DNA of 5,611 bases from DASPLH01 sp035627675 (lineage in GTDB: Bacteria > Acidobacteriota > Terriglobia > Terriglobales > Acidobacteriaceae): assembly GCA_035627675.1 (NCBI GenBank), contig DASPLH010000044.1, forward strand, positions 1 through 5,611. Direction: 5' to 3'. Positions 1 through 5,611 of the stretch are shown one piece after another (position 1 is the stretch's first letter; every line of letters begins with the position of its first letter). A program made the position numbers and the translations under genes. Under the pieces are notes generated by a model, which was not told the origin of the DNA, made no database searches, and saw nothing but the letters and a program-made list of their open reading frames with translations.

Positions 1-1
1 G

Positions 2-523
2 CCCGAAGTCCGCTGGACGGCGATGAAGATCACGCAGTACGGACACGGCATCTGTTCGGCCGACGGCGCGCCCTGCGATTGCGCCACGCCGGACCACTCC
101 CTGGCAGTCACCGAGGAACACAGTCGCGAGGGAGACACCGATACGTCGCGATTCCTCGTGGCCGGAGCCGAACAGGTGTACTGGGTCCGGACGCGGCAGG
201 GCTACCTGGCCGAAGCGATGCCGCGCGTGCGACAGATCCTCGCGTCGGCAGCGAACTCCATCGTCGAGTCCAACAGCATCATGCGGTTCATCCGGCCCGA
301 CCTCTACCTCGCCGCGCTCGATCCCGGGAACGAAGACTTCAAAGATTCCGCGCGGCACGTCCTGGATCGCGCAGACGCTTTGCTGTTGCATTCCGGCGGC
401 GCAACGGCGTGGCAGGACGTCTCCCTTAAACCCGTCCGGAACCGGCCCGTATTTCACATCTCGCCCGGCCAGTGGGTTCCCGGCGACCTCGTTGCTTTCG
501 TGCGCGAACGGCTCAAGGAGTAA
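2..523 (+). CDS. C-terminal part of a MobB-like P-loop NTPase family protein (5' end outside window)
   Basis: The reading frame is open to the left edge, and the residues before the first visible ATG (position 23), PEVRWTA, run smoothly into MKITQYGHG. No good ribosome binding site precedes that ATG, so the gene very likely starts upstream. About 173 residues are visible, ending at TAA. Numbering from Met at 23, there is a Cys/His cluster (H8, C11, C18, C20, H25), a DTDTSRF segment (38-44), an acidic strand-end motif IVESNS (80-85) after a hydrophobic stretch, then RPDLYLAALDP and DFKDSAR (105-111). This layout resembles MobB-type and other small SIMIBI P-loop proteins, which bind GTP or ATP through an N-terminal Walker A loop; that loop would lie outside the window. 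The nucleotide-binding role is therefore inferred, not seen. I do not recognise a characterised member and cannot name a substrate. It converges on the DehI-like gene, 16 bases between stops. Confidence 0.6.
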   Translation, partial: PEVRWTAMKITQYGHGICSADGAPCDCATPDHSLAVTEEHSREGDTDTSRFLVAGAEQVYWVRTRQGYLAEAMPRVRQILASAANSIVESNSIMRFIRPDLYLAALDPGNEDFKDSARHVLDRADALLLHSGGATAWQDVSLKPVRNRPVFHISPGQWVPGDLVAFVRERLKE

Positions 524-539
524 CGCGGTGAGTCAGGGG

Positions 540-1430
540 TCAGGCCACGCGAGACACAGACGCCGGCGAGGACTCCCGCAGGCGTCGCGTTCCGCCCTCG
601 GCCGCGATCTTGGCGAACGCCACGCAGAGCACGAGCGCGCTGAGGTGATCGAAGAAGAACTCCGCGATCCGAACGATGGACGCGACATCCTCCTCCGGCA
701 TCGTCTCCAGCAGTTGCGTTGACGTGAGTTCTTCCACCGGGCCGGGCAGCTCGCGGGCGAGCTGCCATGCATCCTCGCGGATGCCACGCTGGCAGTGATG
801 AAACAGCGGCGAGGTCACGGCGGGCCGCAGCGACCGCCAATATGCCACAAGGAACTCGGGCCACCGGCCGAACGCCACGCATTCCACGCTGTCGAACGGC
901 GCCTGGAAGGTCCGGCGGATGTCGGAGAGAGTTCGCTTCACGAGCGGCGAGACAAACTGCTCGGGACTGTCCAGCTTCAGCGACGGCGGGGTAGGGACCG
1001 ACTGGGGAGCGGGGCTGGGCGCACCGGTTCCGGCCGGCCCATCCAGCGCCTGCAACTGGAAGGCACACAGGATCAGCAGGATCGAGTCCGTCTGGTGGAA
1101 AATGTCGATTACGGAACCGAGGTCATCGAGACTTGTCGATGGGTTCACGCACCCGCGCAGGTCGGGCACTCCGAGATAACTGTGAACCCTCGTGAACGCC
1201 CCGGCGCGAAGGCGGCCCGCGCAATCGAGGAACTTGACGGTATGGACCGAGGGCTTGATCGCTCGCCATGACGTTGCAAGGAACTCGGGATAGGCCGCGA
1301 GCGCCCCGTACATGCTGCCCACCGTCGCCAGTCCGAGGCTGTGTTGGATGTCCTCCAGGACCTGCGCTACGCGGCTATCCATGCCTGCTTGCTGCACCAG
1401 CCGCAGCCGATTTCCGCGCTTCCACGCCAT
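540..1430 (-). CDS. DehI-family (2-haloacid dehalogenase-like) protein, 296 aa
   Basis: The protein has two homologous halves, as in the all-helical DehI fold, where each monomer is a pseudodimer. Repeat 1 (about 22-125) contains VLEDIQHSLG, YPEFLATSW and RAIKP; repeat 2 (about 164-275) contains TLSDIRRTF, WPEFLVAYW and RSLRP. A flexible linker rich in Pro, Gly and Ala (about 131-149) joins them. DehI of Pseudomonas putida hydrolyses D- and L-2-haloacids using a catalytic Asp (Asp189) to activate water, and its length is close to 296 residues. By eye the equivalent position here seems to be Glu183, in the segment before RWPEFL, so dehalogenase activity is doubtful; many family members have no tested activity. 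The ATG at 1430 has only a weak AAG-type ribosome binding site (AGAAG); Met17 (1382) is an alternative start and would keep both repeats. It is transcribed away from the reductase gene, from a shared intergenic region. No signal peptide or membrane segment is apparent, so it is probably cytoplasmic. The family call is good, the reaction unproven. Confidence 0.75.
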   Translation of the reverse strand: MAWKRGNRLRLVQQAGMDSRVAQVLEDIQHSLGLATVGSMYGALAAYPEFLATSWRAIKPSVHTVKFLDCAGRLRAGAFTRVHSYLGVPDLRGCVNPSTSLDDLGSVIDIFHQTDSILLILCAFQLQALDGPAGTGAPSPAPQSVPTPPSLKLDSPEQFVSPLVKRTLSDIRRTFQAPFDSVECVAFGRWPEFLVAYWRSLRPAVTSPLFHHCQRGIREDAWQLARELPGPVEELTSTQLLETMPEEDVASIVRIAEFFFDHLSALVLCVAFAKIAAEGGTRRLRESSPASVSRVA

Positions 1431-1549
1431 GACTTCTTGCTGAGATGGCGGCTGTGGTTGCCGCGGCTATTCGATTTCTTTACTTAGGTGTATTTAGTTG
1501 AACGACAGAGCACAAAATCCGCTCTTGAGTTACATTCGTTAGCTGCCTG
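1431..1549. promoter_or_regulatory. AT-rich divergent intergenic region with TTAGNTG repeats
   Basis: These 119 bases separate two divergently transcribed genes, so promoters for both directions are expected here. From 1471 to 1540 the GC content is 26/70 (37 %), far below the surrounding coding DNA. Three same-strand copies of TTAGNTG occur: 1484-1490 (TTAGGTG), 1494-1500 (TTAGTTG) and 1539-1545 (TTAGCTG). The first two are exactly 10 bases apart, about one helical turn, as operator half-sites often are. I tried to fit sigma-70 hexamers on both strands: TTGAAC at 1498 and TACATT at 1531 are partial matches, but their 27-base spacing is wrong, so no promoter is called. The regulatory role is inferred from position and composition. 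Confidence 0.4.
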
Positions 1550-2425
1550 GTGGCTATGCACGACTTCCAGATCCTCTTCGATCATGGTGAGCACTCCGAA
1601 CTGCTTGACCCGGTTTACTCCCGGTACGGCAAGCTCGGATTTCCGCACCCGCCTCAAGACCGGCCCTGGATCTACTCGAATTTCGTTCAGTCGCTCGATG
1701 GCCTGGTCTCACTGCTTGGCCTCGACGCGTCGGGCGGCGACATATCGCAGTCCGAAGAGGATCGCTGGCTGATGGATCTGCTCCGGGCCCACGCCGACGG
1801 CATCCTGCTCGGCCTGGGGACGCTCGTGACGGAAACCCGCCTGGGTAGGCCGCGCCCCCGCGGGCCCGTGTTTCGGATTGCCGACCCCGTCCTGCGTCAG
1901 TTACGCGACAAACTCCATCGCGGCCCCGAGCGAAACATCTTCGTGACTGGGGCGACCCGCCTCAGGTTCGACGATTTCGCGGTCTTCGACGGCGAGAAGG
2001 TTGAGACCTGCGTGGTGACGACCGCGTCCGGCGCAGAGCTGCTGGAACCCCAGCGCTCGACGCATCCGCACGTGAATGTCGTGGTGGCCGGCGAGGGAAG
2101 CCTCGTCGATTTGCCGCTCGCGCTCGGTATTCTGCGAGAAAAGTTCGGATTCCAGCGCCTGCTGTGCGAAGGTGGACCAACCCTTTACTCGAACTTGCTC
2201 CGTGAAGGGCTGATCGACGAGAAGTTCCTCACGGTCGCGCCCGTCGAAGCCGGACAGCAGGTGCCTGCCCTCAGTCGAGCGCCCGACGAGAGCTTCGTTC
2301 GCCCAACAATCTTTCCCGGCGAGGGCTTTGACAAGGAGCACATGGTGCGATGGGAGTGGTTGAGTTGCCGCAAGGTGGGCGACCATCAGTTCCATCGCTT
2401 CCGCCGGCGCGCCGCCTCTCGCTAA
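1550..2425 (+). CDS. Stand-alone RibD C-terminal-domain (RibD/DHFR-like) reductase family protein
   Basis: This 291-residue protein matches the RibD C-terminal domain family (dihydrofolate-reductase-like fold, NADPH-dependent). In riboflavin synthesis this domain reduces 5-amino-6-ribosylamino-pyrimidinedione 5'-phosphate. Visible hallmarks are YSNFVQSLDG near the start (42-51), HADGILLGLGTLVTE (81-95), the strand ending RNIFVTG (128-134), and the typical nucleotide-binding turn LCEGGPTLYSNLL (205-217), followed by LIDEKFLTVAP (221-231). The N-terminal deaminase domain of bifunctional RibD is absent, with no zinc-site H-x-E or PCxxC pattern. It could be a pathway reductase partnered with a separate deaminase, or a family member acting on another pterin-like or unrelated substrate; no other riboflavin gene is in the window. 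The first possible start is GTG at 1550; ATG at 1556, two codons later, is just as good. Neither has a strong Shine-Dalgarno sequence; TGGTGG at 1548-1553 is the nearest purine-rich stretch. Its stop lies 13 bases before lnt, suggesting co-transcription. Confidence 0.8.
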   Translation: MAMHDFQILFDHGEHSELLDPVYSRYGKLGFPHPPQDRPWIYSNFVQSLDGLVSLLGLDASGGDISQSEEDRWLMDLLRAHADGILLGLGTLVTETRLGRPRPRGPVFRIADPVLRQLRDKLHRGPERNIFVTGATRLRFDDFAVFDGEKVETCVVTTASGAELLEPQRSTHPHVNVVVAGEGSLVDLPLALGILREKFGFQRLLCEGGPTLYSNLLREGLIDEKFLTVAPVEAGQQVPALSRAPDESFVRPTIFPGEGFDKEHMVRWEWLSCRKVGDHQFHRFRRRAASR

Positions 2426-2438
2426 CGAGCAACACGGC

Positions 2439-4061
2439 TTGTTACACTTCCCATCGGTGACACGGATCCATAAGAGCGCGTGGTTGTGGGCACTCACGTC
2501 CGGAGTGTTGCAGGTGCTCGTCTTCCCAAAGCCGGGCCTCTACTTCCTGTGCTGGATTGCCATCGCTCCCCTGATCTATGCCATCCTGCGCGCGCGGGAA
2601 GCCGACGCCAGCCAGCTCCTGGCTGAGCGTGACACGTTTTCCTACCTCGTGGCCGCCCGGGTGCGCGACGGGTTCCTGCTCGGGTGGGTCAGCGGCATCG
2701 TGACCTACGCAGGCACATGCTACTGGGTTTACAACGTGATGAACCTCTACGGAGGTCTTCATCCGGTTCTTGCAGCCGTTCTGCTCGTCCTGTTCGCGAT
2801 GTTCATCGGGCTGCATCACGCGGTGTTCGGAGCCCTGCTGGCGGCGGCCGCGAAGGCCCGCACCGGGTTCAGCCGCCGCGCCCTGGTTCTCGCTCCGTTC
2901 CTCTGGGTCTCCGTCGAACTCCTGCGGACGTACATCGTCAGCTTTCCGTGGAACCTGCTGGGCACGGCGCAGGTTGACAACATTCCCCTGGCGCGCCTTG
3001 CCTCCGTCACCGGCGTGTACGGCATTTCGTTCGAGATCGCGCTGGTCAACTCCGCGTTCGCCGCTTCGTTCCTGATCCGTCCCCGGAGACGCAAGAACCT
3101 GCTGGTCGCCGCCGTGACCTCCGCGATTGCGTTACAGGCAGCCCAGTTTGTTGAAGTTCACCCGGCGCCCGCCGACAGGCACGCCCTGCTCGTGCAGCAG
3201 AACATCGCCATTACCGACCGATGGACGCCCGAGTATTTCTACAACACGATTCGGGAACTCTCCGCCGCCAGCAGCGTCGCTCGAAAGCTGAACGCCTCGG
3301 TCATCATCTGGCCCGAATCTCCCGCCCCGTTCTTCATCAACGATGACCGGTTCGTGTCGGCTGTGGCGCGCCTCGCCCGCGAGCAGAAGGCCCACGTCAT
3401 CGCCGGCAGCCTCGGCGTTCGCGAAGCCGCGAAGGGAACCGAACCGGAGAACGTATTCAACTCGGCTGTCCTGCTCGGACCCGACGGCAGCGTGCAATCC
3501 CGCTACGACAAGGTTCACCTGGTGCCGTGGGGCGAGTACATCCCGTACAGCTCGATCTTCTCGTTCGCCAAGGCGCTCACGGCCGAGGTCGGGAACTTCG
3601 AACCCGGCACGGCACGCATCCCGCTCGCGCTCGGTGACGAGAATGCCGGGGTTTTCATCTGCTACGAGTCGGTCTTCCCCGGCGAGGTGCGCCAGTTCGC
3701 GGACCACGGCGCGCAGGTCTTCGTGAACATCTCGAACGACGGGTGGTTCGGCGAGAGTGGCGCGCCGGAGCAGCACCTCGACATGGTTCGCATGCGCGCC
3801 ATCGAAAACGGCCGATGGGTGTTGCGCGCGACGAACACCGGAATCACCGCATCCATCGATCCGATGGGACGGGTCGTGGCCGTTGCGCCTCGCAACCAGC
3901 GCACCGTGCTGGACGCGCCCTACATGCTGCTCGGCGATACCACGGTGTACACGCGCAACGGAGACTGGTTCCCGATTTCGTGTGCGATAATCTCGATAGC
4001 AGGCCTGCTGTGGCGCGGACGCCGTACCGGTCCCGGCATGGCGGAGCCCCAGCCTGTGTAG
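2439..4061 (+). CDS. lnt: Apolipoprotein N-acyltransferase
   Basis: Lnt is the inner-membrane enzyme that adds the third acyl chain, taken from phospholipid, to the N-terminal Cys of diacylated lipoproteins, the last step of lipoprotein maturation in Gram-negative bacteria. The N-terminal part (about 12-240) is a series of hydrophobic membrane helices, including the conserved FPWNLLGTAQ (169-178). The C-terminal part (about 245-500) is the periplasmic nitrilase-like domain. The Glu-Lys-Cys triad is intact: E293 (WPESP), K358 (YDKVHLVPWGEYIP) and C408 (FICYES), matching E267, K335 and C387 of E. coli. E366 and E410 correspond to the essential E343 and E389. NISNDGWFG (429-437) and RATNTGIT (463-470) are also family motifs. 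A final hydrophobic helix lies at about 510-525. At 540 residues it is slightly longer than the E. coli enzyme (512); a loop at about 52-74 may explain part of this. No ATG is available near the N-terminus; the likely starts are TTG at 2439 or GTG at 2457, neither with a clear ribosome binding site, so coupling to the gene upstream is plausible. Confidence 0.96.
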   Translation: MLHFPSVTRIHKSAWLWALTSGVLQVLVFPKPGLYFLCWIAIAPLIYAILRAREADASQLLAERDTFSYLVAARVRDGFLLGWVSGIVTYAGTCYWVYNVMNLYGGLHPVLAAVLLVLFAMFIGLHHAVFGALLAAAAKARTGFSRRALVLAPFLWVSVELLRTYIVSFPWNLLGTAQVDNIPLARLASVTGVYGISFEIALVNSAFAASFLIRPRRRKNLLVAAVTSAIALQAAQFVEVHPAPADRHALLVQQNIAITDRWTPEYFYNTIRELSAASSVARKLNASVIIWPESPAPFFINDDRFVSAVARLAREQKAHVIAGSLGVREAAKGTEPENVFNSAVLLGPDGSVQSRYDKVHLVPWGEYIPYSSIFSFAKALTAEVGNFEPGTARIPLALGDENAGVFICYESVFPGEVRQFADHGAQVFVNISNDGWFGESGAPEQHLDMVRMRAIENGRWVLRATNTGITASIDPMGRVVAVAPRNQRTVLDAPYMLLGDTTVYTRNGDWFPISCAIISIAGLLWRGRRTGPGMAEPQPV

Positions 4062-4062
4062 C

Positions 4063-4067
4063 AGGAG
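4063..4067 (+). promoter_or_regulatory. Putative ribosome binding site of prfB (AGGAG)
   Basis: AGGAG begins one base after the lnt stop codon and lies 14 bases before the ATG at 4082. The match to the anti-Shine-Dalgarno sequence is good, but the spacing is longer than the usual 5-10 bases. It still supports the ATG at 4082, because no other start codon in the leader frame lies closer to it. Confidence 0.5.
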
Positions 4068-4081
4068 CCACAGTACACATC

Positions 4082-5192
4082 ATGGTTGAACAGCTCGAGC
4101 AGGAGTTCGCTGCCCTCAGAGATAAAGTCCGCGAGCTGCGGGAGTATCTTTGACGCGCCACGATTGCGCACCGAACTCGACGCGGTAGAGAAGAAAGTTT
4201 CCGACCCGAACTTCTGGTCAGACCCCGAAAATTCACAAAAGGTGATGCGTGAGCGGAAGCGTCTCGAAGACGCCATCGCCACGGATGCCGATCTTGCGCG
4301 TCGCGCCGACGACATCGCGGCCTACTTCGACCTCGCCCGCGAAGGCGAGAGTGTCGAGTCCGAGCTTCAGGCCGAGGTCGGCGCTCTGCGCCAGCAAGTG
4401 GAGCGGCTCGAAACCGAGACCCTGCTCAGCGGCGAGCAGGACCGCGCCAACGCCATCGTCACGATTCACCCAGGCGCCGGAGGCACCGAGTCCCAGGACT
4501 GGGCCGAGATGCTGATGCGCATGTACCTCCGGTGGTGCGAGCGCAAGGGTTTCGCCACGGTGCTCAATGACCACCAGCCGGGAGACGAGGCCGGGATCAA
4601 GTCCGCGACCTTCAGCGTCACGGGCGACTTCGCCTACGGGCTGCTGACCAGCGAAATCGGCGTCCATCGCCTCGTGCGCATCTCGCCCTTCGACCAGGCG
4701 GCGCGGCGGCACACGTCGTTTGCTTCCGTATTCGTCTCGCCGGAGATCGACGACGCGATCGAAGTCGTCATCAAGCCCGAAGACATCCGGGTGGATACGT
4801 TCCGTTCCGGCGGCAAGGGCGGGCAGCACGTCAACACCACCGACTCTGCCGTTCGCATCACCCACTTCCCGACGGGGATCGTCGTGAGCTGCCAGAACGA
4901 GCGCTCGCAGTTCAAGAACCGCGACCGCGCATTCAAAATCCTGCGCTCCCGAATTTACGAATTCGAGCTGGAGAAGAAGCGCGTGCAGTCCCGCCACATC
5001 GAGGACTCCAAGCTGGACATTGACTTCGGGTCCCAGATCCGCTCCTACGTTCTTCAGCCGTATCGGCTCATCAAGGATCACCGGACGAAGTTCGAGGTTG
5101 GCGACGTGGACCGCGTGATCGACGGCGATCTCGATCCGTTCATCCGCGCCTACCTGCTGATGCGGCGCGAGGAGCAGCGTCAGAAACAGTAA
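4082..5192 (+). CDS. prfB: Peptide chain release factor 2, expressed by programmed +1 frameshift
   Basis: RF2 recognises UGA and UAA in the ribosomal A site and triggers peptide release. Translation starts at ATG 4082, reads 23 codons (MVEQLEQEF...LREYL), meets UGA at 4151-4153, shifts +1 after CTT (4148-4150) and continues with GAC at 4152. The mature product is therefore join(4082..4150, 4152..5192), 369 residues, close to the 365 of E. coli RF2. The N-terminal helical domain contains SDPNFW (40-45). The anticodon-like tripeptide SPF (201-203), which marks RF2 rather than RF1, is present. The catalytic GGQ loop is at 246-248 in SGGKGGQHVNTTDSAVRITH, where the Gln is the usual methylation target. 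Both motifs are offset by four residues from E. coli (205-207 and 250-252). The C-terminal domain ends in QPYRLIKDHRT (325-335) and DGDLDPFI. The gene follows lnt by 20 bases and precedes the transporter by 4. A naive call from TTG at 4086 in the downstream frame gives a wrong N-terminus. Confidence 0.97.
4139..4154 (+). other. RF2 programmed +1 frameshift site
   Basis: The codons are CGG GAG TAT CTT TGA C. CTT followed by an in-frame TGA and C is the canonical RF2 slip site: tRNA-Leu on CUU slips to UUU while the poorly terminating UGAC context leaves the A site empty. GGGAG (4140-4144) can pair with the anti-Shine-Dalgarno end of 16S rRNA, allowing one G-U pair, and sits three bases upstream of CTT. 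That is the same geometry as AGGGGG-UAU-CUU in E. coli. When RF2 is plentiful, termination at UGA yields a 23-residue peptide; when it is scarce, frameshifting makes the full protein. This negative feedback is established for E. coli and inferred here from the conserved signal. Confidence 0.95.
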
Positions 5193-5196
5193 GCGA

Positions 5197-5611
5197 ATGG
5201 CAAGAATCAGCGTGATCGCCGACGCCCAGGACAGCGCATCTGCACTGCGTGGGGCGGCCCTTCGCCGCGGGCGTCTGCTCGAGTACGCCACCATCGGCTG
5301 GAACTCTCTCGAGGCCATCGCGTCGATCATCGCCGGAGTAATCTCCGGCAGCATTGCGCTGGTCGGCTTCGGCCTCGACTCGGTGATTGAAACTGCCTCC
5401 GGCGGGGCGCTGCTGTGGCGGCTCCGTCACGCCAACGAACTCACGTCCGAGAGTCGAGAGCGGGCAGAAGGTATCGCCCTGAAGATCGTCGGGGCAAGCT
5501 TCCTTGGATTGGCCGCCTATGTCGGCATCGACGCAGTTCTCTCGCTGTGGAAGCGCGAGGCTCCCGAAGAATCCCTGCTGGGCATCGCCATCGCGGCCGT
5601 GTCGCTGATCG
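5197..5611 (+). CDS. N-terminal part of a cation diffusion facilitator (CDF) family transporter (3' end outside window)
   Basis: The ATG at 5197 begins four bases after the prfB stop; 138 residues are visible and the frame is open at the right edge. CDF proteins are inner-membrane, proton-coupled exporters of divalent metals such as Zn, Co, Cd, Mn or Fe. The cytoplasmic N-terminus (1-28) is followed by a first hydrophobic helix (about 33-53), then the second helix GSIALVGFGLDSVIETASGG (51-70). D61 and E65 (DSVIE) line up with D45 and D49 of E. coli YiiP, the metal-site residues on helix 2, with Glu replacing the second Asp. A third helix (about 94-116) and the start of a fourth (about 127 onward) follow. 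The GFGLDS motif is typical of a subgroup usually annotated simply as cation transporter. The metal cannot be deduced, because the helix 5 ligands lie outside the window. No clear Shine-Dalgarno sequence occurs at usual spacing; GAGGAG at 5169-5174 is 22 bases away, so coupling to prfB termination is likely. Confidence 0.85.
   Translation, partial: MARISVIADAQDSASALRGAALRRGRLLEYATIGWNSLEAIASIIAGVISGSIALVGFGLDSVIETASGGALLWRLRHANELTSESRERAEGIALKIVGASFLGLAAYVGIDAVLSLWKREAPEESLLGIAIAAVSLI

Noticed and set aside
524..552. Hairpin terminator between the convergent genes
   Set aside because: CGCG near 524-527 can pair with CGCG near 548-551, but only four pairs form before mismatches and no T-run follows.
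454..1068. Minus-strand open frame of 204 codons overlapping the DehI-like gene
   Set aside because: It lies in another frame of the same strand as a gene with clear family repeats, and its product is Arg/Ala/Gly-rich with no motif.
1490..1550. Integron attC-like site (GTTAGCT near 1538)
   Set aside because: The sequence does not satisfy GTTRRRY, and no matching RYYYAAC partner or imperfect palindrome was found.
4086..4151. Start of prfB at TTG 4086 in the downstream frame
   Set aside because: The resulting N-terminus (Ser-rich, MNSSSRSSLP) does not look like RF2, whereas the 4082 leader plus +1 shift gives a normal RF2 N-terminus and a classical slip site.
4151..4153. prfB as a frameshifted pseudogene
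   Set aside because: The in-frame TGA sits in the conserved RF2 recoding signal and the rest of the gene is intact, so this is programmed recoding and not decay.
4233..5354. Long minus-strand open frame of 373 codons opposite prfB
   Set aside because: It is antisense to a certain RF2 gene with intact SPF and GGQ motifs; the open frame follows from high-GC codon bias and its translation shows no recognisable domain.

Overview
The window reads as ordinary, GC-rich chromosomal DNA from a Gram-negative bacterium. Apolipoprotein N-acyltransferase (Lnt) implies an outer membrane with lipoproteins. High GC, an lnt-prfB pair and a DehI-family protein together suggest Acidobacteriota or a relative; this is a guess from gene content, since no rRNA or other marker is present.

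Left part (1-1430): the end of a plus-strand gene enters from the left edge. It looks like the C-terminal part of a small P-loop NTPase resembling MobB-type proteins, with the Walker A region outside the window. It converges, with only 16 bases between stop codons, on a minus-strand gene for a DehI-fold (2-haloacid dehalogenase-like) protein. That protein carries two clear internal repeats joined by a Pro/Gly/Ala linker.

Middle (1431-1549): a 119-base divergent intergenic region. Its right half falls to about 37 % GC and carries three copies of TTAGNTG, so it is the most likely place for promoters and operators of the flanking genes.

Right part (1550-5611): a tight plus-strand run of four genes with gaps of 13, 20 and 4 bases, probably one transcription unit. 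They are a stand-alone RibD C-terminal-domain reductase, lnt, prfB and the start of a cation diffusion facilitator (CDF) transporter that runs off the right edge. prfB is split by a classical programmed +1 frameshift site: a 23-codon leader ends in TAT CTT TGA C with a Shine-Dalgarno-like stretch just upstream. The full RF2 is made only when ribosomes shift at the in-frame UGA, which is the known RF2 autoregulation. The four genes share no single pathway: a reductase of the riboflavin/DHFR type, lipoprotein maturation, translation termination and metal transport.

I saw no mobile element, CRISPR array, tRNA, rRNA or convincing intrinsic terminator, and no clearly new multi-gene system. The items most worth a second look are the prfB recoding site, the probable Asp-to-Glu change in the DehI-like protein, the Cys/His cluster in the first protein and the TTAGNTG repeats.
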